Source: Rubrivivax sp. (GTDB lineage Bacteria; Pseudomonadota; Gammaproteobacteria; Burkholderiales; Burkholderiaceae_C). From it: DNA of 55,945 nucleotides. The notes under the pieces were generated by a model. The model was given only the letters and a program-made list of their open reading frames with translations, ran no database searches and was not told the DNA's origin. The number at the start of each line of letters is the position of its first letter. Position 1 is the stretch's first letter. Made by a program: the position numbers and the translations under genes. The stretch is taken from positions 1-55,945 of the forward strand of contig JAEUPF010000084.1 in the NCBI GenBank assembly GCA_016790425.1. Reading direction: 5' to 3'. This document shows, in pieces, positions 49,441-55,945 of this stretch.

Positions 49441-50277
49441 ATGGCCACTTCCCCCGCCGCGACGGCAGCCGCGAGTTTCCGCTTCAGCGCGGCCACCGGC
49501 CTGCACCGCGGCGACCGTGCCTACCAGCAGGACCAGGTGGAGGTCATCGCGCACCCGAAGGTGCAAGGCTCGGTGCTCGCCATCGTCGCCGACGGCATGG
49601 GCGGCAAGAGCGGCGGCCGCAAGGCAGCCGACCAGGTGCTGCTGACCGGCCACCAGGTCTACGAGCGCTTCGCGCCGCTTTCCGACGACCCCGCCGAGAT
49701 GCTGCGCCAGCTCGTGCTGGAGTCGCACCTGATGATCAAGCTGACGGCCATCACCTCCGAGGAAGAGCCGCACAGCACGATCGCCGCCTTCTGCGTCAGC
49801 CCCACGCTGGCCTGCGACATCGTCCATGCCGGCGACTCGCGCGTGTACCACTTCCGCGGGGCCGAGATGATGAAGCGCACCATCGACCACAGCTTCGTGC
49901 AGCGGCTCATCGACGAAGGCAAGATCACCGAAGAGGTGGCCAACACGCACCCGCAGGCGAACCTGCTCACCGGCTGCCTGGGCACGCAGGCCGACCCGCC
50001 GATCACGCTGTGGCACATCGACCGGCTGGAGTTCGGCGACACGGTGCTGGCCTGCAGCGACGGCCTGTGGCACTACTTCACCCCGAAGGAGATCGGCGCC
50101 ATCGTGCACGCGCTGCCGCCGCGCGAAGCCAGCGAGATGCTGGTGACCAAGGCGCGGCAGCGGGCGCGCGGCGGCGGTGACAACCTCTCGGTGGCGCTGG
50201 CCCGCGTCGACCCGCTGCGCGCCGAGCGCGCCGCTGCGCCAGGCGCCGGCGCCCTGCCGACGATTCGCGCCTCGTAG
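49441..50277 (+). CDS. PP2C-family serine/threonine protein phosphatase
   Basis: A metal-dependent phosphatase of 278 residues. Metal-binding and family motifs are present: RAYQQDQ (26-32, with Asp31), ADGMGG (50-55, Asp51), HAGDSRVY (129-136), CSDGLW (205-210, Asp207) and GGGDNLS (244-250, Asp247). There is no membrane span or sensor domain, so it should act on soluble phosphoproteins. No cognate kinase lies beside it; ppsR at the other end of the window is not a plausible partner. The substrate is unknown. The gene may be translated from a leaderless mRNA. Confidence 0.92.
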   Translation: MATSPAATAAASFRFSAATGLHRGDRAYQQDQVEVIAHPKVQGSVLAIVADGMGGKSGGRKAADQVLLTGHQVYERFAPLSDDPAEMLRQLVLESHLMIKLTAITSEEEPHSTIAAFCVSPTLACDIVHAGDSRVYHFRGAEMMKRTIDHSFVQRLIDEGKITEEVANTHPQANLLTGCLGTQADPPITLWHIDRLEFGDTVLACSDGLWHYFTPKEIGAIVHALPPREASEMLVTKARQRARGGGDNLSVALARVDPLRAERAAAPGAGALPTIRAS

Positions 50278-50334
50278 CAGCGCGGCGGCCTGGCTGGCCG
50301 GCAGTCCTCCCGGCGGGCGCCCCGGGTGCGGCGT

Positions 50335-51063
50335 TCAGCGGCTGGCTGCGCTCGCCGCAGCGCCCGGCAGCGGCAACGGCAAGGGGTCGCTGCGCCGGCC
50401 CGAGGCAGCGCGCTCGGCCTGGCGGCGCTCGACGCGCGCCCTGGCCGCATCGCCTTGTTCGCGGCGGCGCTCGGCCTCGCGGGCGCGTTCGGCGGCCTCT
50501 GCCTCGCGGGCCGCAGAAGCCGCAAGCGATGGGCTCGACGCCGTCGGCGCCGCAGGCCGCTGCGGCCTGATGCGCACTGCCGGCGCCGAGGCCGCCGCGT
50601 GCGGCGGCACGGCCGCAGCCGGGTGCGCCGCGGCGGCGGCGCTCGCCGCAGCCGCCTGCTTCTGCGCCACCTGGCGGCGGCGCTCGTCGGCCCTGGCGCG
50701 CCGGTCGGCTTCCTCCAGCCGCAGCTCGCGTTCGCGCAGCGGCGCCAAGGCGTCGCGGCGGCGGCGGCGCACGTCGTCCAGGCAGGCAGCGGCCGCGAAG
50801 CGCTGGCGGCAGGCCGCCTCCTCGCCGGCCAGCGCCTGAAGCAGCACCCGCCGGTGCTCGGCGATGGCGGCACGCTCCTCGGCGACGGACGCCGCGGCCG
50901 ATGCCGCCGAGGCCGCGCGCACGGCCGCGCCGTCGCCGCTGCCAGGCTTGCCCGCGGCGATGGCCGCAGCAGCGCAAAGCCCCAGCAGCAGGGGCACGCC
51001 GCCCAGCGACCGCGGCGCCCACCGGCGCGCGCGGGTCGGATGGCACCGGCTCTCGAGGGACAT
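50335..51063 (-). CDS. Uncharacterised exported Ala/Arg-rich coiled-coil protein
   Basis: I do not recognise a characterised family. The 242-residue protein has a basic N-terminus, then a hydrophobic segment (about 20-38) that could be a signal peptide or anchor. A charged helical region holds two cysteines nine apart in EAACRQRFAAAACLDDVRRRRRDAL (Cys85, Cys94), and a long Arg/Glu/Ala coiled coil follows (about 96-140). The tail is Ala/Pro-rich with a second Arg/Glu stretch (about 188-225). It lies 11 bases after zapE, so it belongs to the 2-oxoglutarate dehydrogenase-zapE transcription unit. Similar genes beside zapE seem familiar from other Burkholderiales, but I cannot verify this. Confidence 0.7.
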   Translation of the reverse strand: MSLESRCHPTRARRWAPRSLGGVPLLLGLCAAAAIAAGKPGSGDGAAVRAASAASAAASVAEERAAIAEHRRVLLQALAGEEAACRQRFAAAACLDDVRRRRRDALAPLRERELRLEEADRRARADERRRQVAQKQAAAASAAAAAHPAAAVPPHAAASAPAVRIRPQRPAAPTASSPSLAASAAREAEAAERAREAERRREQGDAARARVERRQAERAASGRRSDPLPLPLPGAAASAASR

Positions 51064-51074
51064 CGCGCGTTCGC

Positions 51075-52172
51075 TCACGTCAGCGAAGTGTCCACGTCGC
51101 GCCGCGCCAGGGCAAGGAACTGCACCGACTGCATCTCTGCCAGCCGCGAGACGGTGCGCGGGAACTCGTGCGCGAGCGGTCCTTCGGTGTAGAGCTGCGG
51201 CGCAGGCACCTCGGCCGAGATGATCAGCTTGACGCGGCGGTCGTACAGCACGTCGACGAGCCAGGTGAACCGCCGCGCCTCGCTGGCCAGGCGCGGGCTC
51301 ATCTGCGGCACGCCGGAAAGCAGCACGGTATGGAAGCGCGACGCCAGTTCGAGGTAGTCGTTCTGCGAGCGCGGGCCGCCGCAAAGCGTCTTGAAGTCGA
51401 ACCACACCACGCCGCCGGCGCGGCGCCGGCTGCGGATCTCGCGGTGCTCGATGTGCAGCAGCGGGTCCTCGTCGCGCGCCTCGGCCAGTTCGTCGAAGGC
51501 CTGCTTGAACGCCGCGTCCGCCGCGGCGCCGAGCGGCCAGTGGTACATGCGCACGTGCTCCAGCGTGAGCTGCCGGTAGTCGGTGCCGGCATCGACGGCG
51601 ACGATCTCCAGGTTGGCCTTCAGCAGCTCGATCGCCGGCATGATGCGGTCGCGGTGCAGCCCGTTCGGGTACAGCGCGTCGGGGTGGAAGTTCGAGGTCG
51701 TGACGATGCTCACCCGGTTCGCGTACAGCGCCTCCAGCAGGCGGTGCAGGATCATCGCGTCGGTGACGTCGGCGACGTGGAACTCGTCGAAGCAGACGAG
51801 GCGGAAGCGCCGCGCCATGCGCCGGCCGAGTTCGGCCAGCGGGTTCACGGTGCCCTTGAGGTCCTGCAGCTCGCGGTGCACCTCGCGCATGAACTCGTGG
51901 AAGTGCAGCCGCGTCTTGCGCGTCAACGGTACGCTGCGGAAGAAGCAGTCCATCAGGAAGCTCTTGCCGCGGCCGACGCCGCCCCACATGTACACGCCGC
52001 GCGGGATCGGCGGGCGCACGAGCAGCTTGGCCACGGCGTTGCTGCGCCGCGCCTTGTAGTCGACCCACTCGTTCTCGCAGCGCTCGAGCGCCGCCACCGC
52101 GCGCAGCTGCGCCGCGTCGCTGTTGTAGCCGCGCTCGGCAAGCGACGCTTCGTAGACCTCGCGCACGCCCAC
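51075..52172 (-). CDS. zapE: Cell division protein ZapE (AFG1-like ATPase), GTG start
   Basis: AAA-type ATPase that in E. coli associates with the FtsZ ring; the mitochondrial homologue AFG1/LACE1 is linked to turnover of respiratory proteins. The 365 residues show Walker A GGVGRGKS (64-71), Walker B LVCFDEFHVAD, the SNFHPDALYPNGLHRDR segment and a conserved C-terminal LISAEVPAPQLYTEG. GTG at 52172 is used since there is no ATG after the lpd stop; a second GTG lies two codons in. It lies 14 bases after lpd. Confidence 0.92.
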   Translation of the reverse strand: MGVREVYEASLAERGYNSDAAQLRAVAALERCENEWVDYKARRSNAVAKLLVRPPIPRGVYMWGGVGRGKSFLMDCFFRSVPLTRKTRLHFHEFMREVHRELQDLKGTVNPLAELGRRMARRFRLVCFDEFHVADVTDAMILHRLLEALYANRVSIVTTSNFHPDALYPNGLHRDRIMPAIELLKANLEIVAVDAGTDYRQLTLEHVRMYHWPLGAAADAAFKQAFDELAEARDEDPLLHIEHREIRSRRRAGGVVWFDFKTLCGGPRSQNDYLELASRFHTVLLSGVPQMSPRLASEARRFTWLVDVLYDRRVKLIISAEVPAPQLYTEGPLAHEFPRTVSRLAEMQSVQFLALARRDVDTSLT

Positions 52173-52186
52173 GGCCGTGCCGCGCC

Positions 52187-53641
52187 TCAGAAGTTCAAGG
52201 TGCGCTTGTCCACCGCGAGCGCGGCTTCCTTGGTCGCCTCGCCGAGCGAGGGGTGCGCGTGGCAGATGCGCGCGATGTCCTCGCTGCTGGCCTTGAACTC
52301 CATCGCCACCACCGCTTCGGCGATCAGTTCGCTCGCCATCGGCCCGACGATGTGCACGCCCAGGATGCGGTCGGTCTGCGCATCGGCCAGGAACTTGACG
52401 AGGCCGGTCGTGTCGCCCAATGCCCGCGCGCGGCCGTTGGCCGCGAAGGGGAACGTGCCGGTCTTGTAGGCGGCGCCGCGCGCCTGGAGCTGCTGCTCGG
52501 TTTCGCCGACCCAGGCGATCTCCGGGCTCGTGTAGATGACCCAGGGGACCGTGTTGAAGTCGACATGCGGGTGCTGGCCGGCGATGCGCTCGGCCACCGC
52601 GACGCCTTCTTCCTCGGCCTTGTGCGCGAGCATCGGCCCGCGCACGACGTCGCCCACCGCCCACACGCCGGGCAGATTCGTGCGGCACTCGGCATCGACG
52701 ACGACGGCACCGCGCTCGTCGAGCTTCAGGCCCACGGCCTGGGCGCCGAGTCCGGTCGTGTTCGGCACGCGGCCGATGCTGACGATGAGCTTGTCGACCT
52801 CGAGCACCTGCGCGGCGCCCTTGGCGTCGGTGTAGGCGACCGTGACGCCCTCCTTCCGACCCTTCTTCGCAGCGCTGACTTCGCCGACCTTGACGCCGAG
52901 CTCGATCTTCAGACCCTGCTTCGTGAAGGCCTTGTGCGCCTCCTTGGCGACCTGCGCGTCGGCAGCGCCGAGGAAGGTGGGCAGCGCTTCGAGGATCGTG
53001 ACCTCGGCGCCGAGGCGCCGCCACACCGAACCCATCTCCAGGCCGATGACGCCGCTGCCGATGAGGCCGAGCTTCCCGGGCACCGCGCCGATGCGCAACG
53101 CGCCGTCGTTGCTGAGGATCGTCTCCTCGTCGAACGGCGCGCCGGGCAGCGCACGCGCGCTCGAACCGGTGGCGACGATGACCTGCCTGCCGACCAGGGT
53201 CTCGTCTGCGGCGCCGGCAACCGCGATCTCCCAGCCGCCGCCCTGTTCGGCCGACGCCGCCTTCACGAACGAGCCGCGCCCGTGGAAGAACGCGACCTTG
53301 TTCTTCTTGAAGAGATAGAGGATGCCGTCGTTGTTCTGCTTGACGACGGTGTCCTTGCGGCCCACCATCTTCTTCACGTCGATGCTGAGCTTGTCCAGGC
53401 CGATGCCGTGCTCGCCGAAGTGCCGGCCGGCGTGCTCGTAGTGCTCGCTGGACTGCAGCAGCGCCTTGCTCGGGATGCAGCCGACGTTGGTGCAGGTGCC
53501 GCCGGGCGCCGGGCCGCCCGAGGCGTTCTTCCACTCGTCGATGCAGGCGGTGCTGAAACCCAACTGCGCGGCGCGGATGGCCGCGATGTAGCCGCCGGGG
53601 CCGGCGCCGATGACGACGACGTCGTATTGCTTGCTCGCCAT
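52187..53641 (-). CDS. lpd: Dihydrolipoyl dehydrogenase (E3)
   Basis: Reoxidises the lipoyl group of the 2-oxoglutarate dehydrogenase E2 and passes electrons to NAD. The 484-residue flavoprotein has the FAD motif [13 protein letters not shown] (9-21) and the redox disulphide Cys50/Cys55 in [13 protein letters not shown]. The NAD site is [17 protein letters not shown], and the C-terminal [15 protein letters not shown] carries the catalytic His-Glu pair. It follows odhB by 17 bases, so this E3 is dedicated to the 2-oxoglutarate complex. Confidence 0.97.
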   Translation of the reverse strand: MASKQYDVVVIGAGPGGYIAAIRAAQLGFSTACIDEWKNASGGPAPGGTCTNVGCIPSKALLQSSEHYEHAGRHFGEHGIGLDKLSIDVKKMVGRKDTVVKQNNDGILYLFKKNKVAFFHGRGSFVKAASAEQGGGWEIAVAGAADETLVGRQVIVATGSSARALPGAPFDEETILSNDGALRIGAVPGKLGLIGSGVIGLEMGSVWRRLGAEVTILEALPTFLGAADAQVAKEAHKAFTKQGLKIELGVKVGEVSAAKKGRKEGVTVAYTDAKGAAQVLEVDKLIVSIGRVPNTTGLGAQAVGLKLDERGAVVVDAECRTNLPGVWAVGDVVRGPMLAHKAEEEGVAVAERIAGQHPHVDFNTVPWVIYTSPEIAWVGETEQQLQARGAAYKTGTFPFAANGRARALGDTTGLVKFLADAQTDRILGVHIVGPMASELIAEAVVAMEFKASSEDIARICHAHPSLGEATKEAALAVDKRTLNF

Positions 53642-53658
53642 GATGTGCCGCCCGCTCC

Positions 53659-54933
53659 TCAGATGTCGAACAGCAGGCGGGCGGGGTCTTCGAGCGCCTC
53701 CTTCATCGTCACCAGGCCGAGCACCGCCTCGCGGCCGTCGATGATGCGGTGGTCGTAGCTCATCGCCAGGTAGTTGATCGGCCGCACGACGACCTGGCCG
53801 TTCTCGACGACGGCACGGTCCTTCGTGGCGTGCACGCCGAGGATGGCGCTTTGCGGCGGGTTGATGATCGGCGTGCTGAGCATCGAGCCGAAGACGCCGC
53901 CGTTGCTGATCGAGAACGTGCCGCCGGTCAGCTCCTCGATGCCGAGCTTGCCGTCGCGCGCCTTGACGCCGTACTCGGCGATCTTCTTCTCGATGTCGGC
54001 GAAGCTCATCTGGTCGGCATTGCGCAGGATCGGCACCACCAGGCCGCGCGGGCTGCCCACCGCGATGCCGATGTCGAAGTAGCCGTGGTAGACGATGTCG
54101 TTGCCGTCGACGCTGGCGTTGAGCACCGGGTACTTCTTCAGCGCCGCCACCGCTGCCTTGACGAAGAAGCTCATGAAGCCGAGCTTCACGCCGTGCTCCT
54201 TCTCGAACTTCTCCTGGAAGCGCTTGCGCATCTCCATCAGGGGCGCCATGTTGACTTCGTTGAACGTCGTCAGGATGGCGTTGCTCGATTGCGATTGCAG
54301 CAGCCGCTCGGCGACGCGCGCACGCAGGCGCGACATCGGCACGCGCTGCTCGGGACGGTCGCCCAGGTTGATCGCCACCGGCGCAGCCACCGTGGGCAGC
54401 GGCTTCGCGGCCGCGGGTGCCGCCGCCGCGGCAGAAGCGGGCGCAGCGGCCTTCGGTGCCGTGGCGCCGGTGGCCAGCGCGGCGAGCACGTCGCCCTTGG
54501 TCACGCGGCCGTCCTTGCCGGTGCCGGGCACGCTGCCCGGGGCCAGCTGGTTGTCCGACATCAGCTTGGCCGCCGCGGGCATCGCCACGCCGGCCGCCTT
54601 GCCGCCCGCCGTGGCCGCCGCCGCGGCACCCGGAGCCGCCGCCGCGGCGGCCGGCGCGCTCGCCTTCGCCGCCGGCTGCGCACCCGCCTTGGCCTCGCTG
54701 TCGATGCGCGCGATCACCTGGTCGCTGACGACGCTGCCGCCGCCGGCCACCACGTGCTCGGCGAGCACGCCGCCCGCTGGCGCCGGCACTTCGAGCACGA
54801 CCTTGTCGGTCTCGATCTCGATCAGGATCTCGTCCATCGCCACGGCTTCGCCGGGCTGCTTCTTCCACTGCAAAAGGGTTGCTTCGGCCACCGATTCGGA
54901 CAGCTGCGGCACCTTCACTTCGACGATCGCCAT
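53659..54933 (-). CDS. odhB: Dihydrolipoyl succinyltransferase (E2 of 2-oxoglutarate dehydrogenase)
   Basis: Core of the 2-oxoglutarate dehydrogenase complex: carries succinyl groups to CoA. In 424 residues it has one lipoyl domain (1-77, Lys44 in [10 protein letters not shown]), an Ala/Pro-rich linker and a peripheral-subunit-binding domain ([29 protein letters not shown]). A second linker leads to the catalytic domain with [12 protein letters not shown] (His and Asp). The N-terminus [21 protein letters not shown] is typical of succinyl-type E2. It follows odhA by 35 bases. Confidence 0.97.
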   Translation of the reverse strand: MAIVEVKVPQLSESVAEATLLQWKKQPGEAVAMDEILIEIETDKVVLEVPAPAGGVLAEHVVAGGGSVVSDQVIARIDSEAKAGAQPAAKASAPAAAAAAPGAAAAATAGGKAAGVAMPAAAKLMSDNQLAPGSVPGTGKDGRVTKGDVLAALATGATAPKAAAPASAAAAAPAAAKPLPTVAAPVAINLGDRPEQRVPMSRLRARVAERLLQSQSSNAILTTFNEVNMAPLMEMRKRFQEKFEKEHGVKLGFMSFFVKAAVAALKKYPVLNASVDGNDIVYHGYFDIGIAVGSPRGLVVPILRNADQMSFADIEKKIAEYGVKARDGKLGIEELTGGTFSISNGGVFGSMLSTPIINPPQSAILGVHATKDRAVVENGQVVVRPINYLAMSYDHRIIDGREAVLGLVTMKEALEDPARLLFDI

Positions 54934-54968
54934 TTCTCGGTTCTCGGTTCTGTCTTGTCTTGCGACGT

Positions 54969-55945
54969 TCACTTCGTCAGCACGAAGCCCTTGAGCTTGC
55001 CGAAGGCCTGCTCCAGCAGCGCCTTTTGCTGCTCGACGTGCAGGTGCGCGTAGCCCACCGCCGGCGAGGCCGACGCGGCGCGCCCGGCGTAGCCGAGCTT
55101 CTGGCCGTCGCTCATGTTCTCGTGGATCTGGTGCTGGATGAAGAACCACGCGCCCTGGTTCTGCGGCTCGTCCTGGCACCACACCACCTCGGTGGCGGCG
55201 GGGAAGCGCTTCATCTCGGCCGCGAAGGCCTTGTGCGGGAACGGGTAGAGCTGCTCGACGCGCACGATGGCCACGTCCCAGGCCTTCTTCTCGTCGCGCT
55301 TCTTGATCAGGTCATACGCCACCTTGCCCGAGCAGGCGATCACGCGCTTGACCTTGTCGCCCTCCACCTCGGTGCGCGAGGGGCCGATCACGGTGCGGAA
55401 CTCGCCCTTCGTGAACTCGGTGAGCGGGCTGGTGGCGTCCTTGGCGCGCAGCAGGCTCTTGGGCGTGAAGATGATCAGCGGCTTGCGGAACTGCCGCACC
55501 ATCTGCCGGCGCAGCAGGTGGAAGATCTGGCTCGCGCTGGTGGGCTGCACGATCTGCATGTTGTTGTCGGCGGCCAGCTGCATGAAGCGCTCCAGGCGCG
55601 CGCTGCTGTGCTCGGGGCCCTGGCCCTCGTAGCCGTGCGGCAGCATCTGCGTGAGGCCGTTGCAGCGGCCCCACTTGACCTCGCCGCTGGCGATGATCTG
55701 GTCGAGCACGACCTGCGCGCCGGTGGCGAAGTCGCGGAACTGCGCTTCCCTGATCACCAGCGTGTTGGGCTCGGCCGATGCATAGCCGTACTCGAAGCCG
55801 AGCACCGCCTCTTCGGAGAGGATCGAGTCGATGACGCCGAACGGCGCCTGCCCTTCGGCCACGTGGCGCAGCGGCGTGTAGACGCCCTCGTCCCACTTCT
55901 CGCGCTTCTGGTCGTGCAGCACCGCGTGCCGGTGGGTGAAGGTGC
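54969..55945 (-). CDS. odhA: 2-oxoglutarate dehydrogenase E1, C-terminal part (5' end outside window)
   Basis: Thiamine-diphosphate-dependent decarboxylase of the TCA cycle. About 325 C-terminal residues of a protein near 950 are in the window. They start in the conserved [12 protein letters not shown] segment of the transketolase-like pyrimidine domain. [34 protein letters not shown] and the C-terminal [17 protein letters not shown] follow, all hallmarks of OdhA/SucA. It heads odhA-odhB-lpd-zapE; its promoter lies outside the window. Confidence 0.97.
   Translation of the reverse strand, partial: TFTHRHAVLHDQKREKWDEGVYTPLRHVAEGQAPFGVIDSILSEEAVLGFEYGYASAEPNTLVIREAQFRDFATGAQVVLDQIIASGEVKWGRCNGLTQMLPHGYEGQGPEHSSARLERFMQLAADNNMQIVQPTSASQIFHLLRRQMVRQFRKPLIIFTPKSLLRAKDATSPLTEFTKGEFRTVIGPSRTEVEGDKVKRVIACSGKVAYDLIKKRDEKKAWDVAIVRVEQLYPFPHKAFAAEMKRFPAATEVVWCQDEPQNQGAWFFIQHQIHENMSDGQKLGYAGRAASASPAVGYAHLHVEQQKALLEQAFGKLKGFVLTK

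Overview
The window is a GC-rich (about 70%) stretch of bacterial core chromosome. Gene content and order point to a betaproteobacterium of the order Burkholderiales, probably the Rubrivivax/Leptothrix/Ideonella neighbourhood. The pointers are the lpxD-fabZ-lpxA-lpxB-rnhB block downstream of rpsB-tsf-pyrH-frr-uppS-cdsA-dxr-rseP-bamA-skp, the hfq-hflX-hflK-hflC-DUF2065-hisZ-purA cluster, and an ispG-hisS-yfgM-bamB-der cluster running into hfq. I found about 50 protein genes (two cut by the window edges) and one tRNA. I saw no insertion sequence, prophage, CRISPR array, toxin-antitoxin pair or other island signature.

Layout: 1-3310 holds ppsA (cut at its 3' end) and, divergently, its regulator ppsR. 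3304-18764 is one long minus-strand block, read from rpsB downwards: rpsB-tsf, pyrH-frr, uppS-cdsA-dxr-rseP-bamA-skp-lpxD-fabZ-lpxA-lpxB-rnhB and an RNA methyltransferase. It joins translation factors, isoprenoid and undecaprenyl synthesis, outer-membrane protein assembly and lipid A synthesis. 19051-21930 (plus) carries a DadA-like oxidoreductase and a bifunctional NAD(P)HX repair enzyme. 21947-24345 holds rnr (minus) and tRNA-Leu(CAG) (plus). 24406-31602 (minus) is hfq-hflX-hflK-hflC-DUF2065-hisZ-purA-phosphoribosyltransferase. 31735-41508 (minus) is ndk-rlmN-pilW-rodZ-ispG-hisS-yfgM-bamB-der. 41594-46139 (minus) is rluD, scpB and rluB. 46246-47091 (plus) is bamD. 47108-49366 (minus) is a DUF465 protein and the Fe-S helicase yoaA. 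49441-50277 (plus) is a PP2C-type phosphatase. 50335-55945 (minus) is odhA (cut at its 5' end)-odhB-lpd-zapE and an uncharacterised exported protein.

The genes work together mainly in envelope construction: BamA, BamB and BamD, Skp and RseP; LpxA, LpxD, LpxB and FabZ; Dxr, IspG, UppS and CdsA; and the shape and division factors RodZ and ZapE. Alongside them are core translation and RNA functions (RpsB, Tsf, Frr, Der, RluB, RluD, RlmN, Hfq, RNase R) and central carbon metabolism (PEP synthase, 2-oxoglutarate dehydrogenase).

I found no convincing new multigene system. The points worth a second look are smaller. Three promoters (ppsA, yfgM-bamB, bamD) share a -10/discriminator element. RNase R lacks the usual N-terminal helix-turn-helix and must start at TTG. 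LpxA has a bulky residue at its acyl-chain ruler. Low-complexity insertions sit inside the conserved HflX and RluD folds. RluB and ScpB have repeat-built tails. An uncharacterised cysteine-pair protein lies downstream of zapE.
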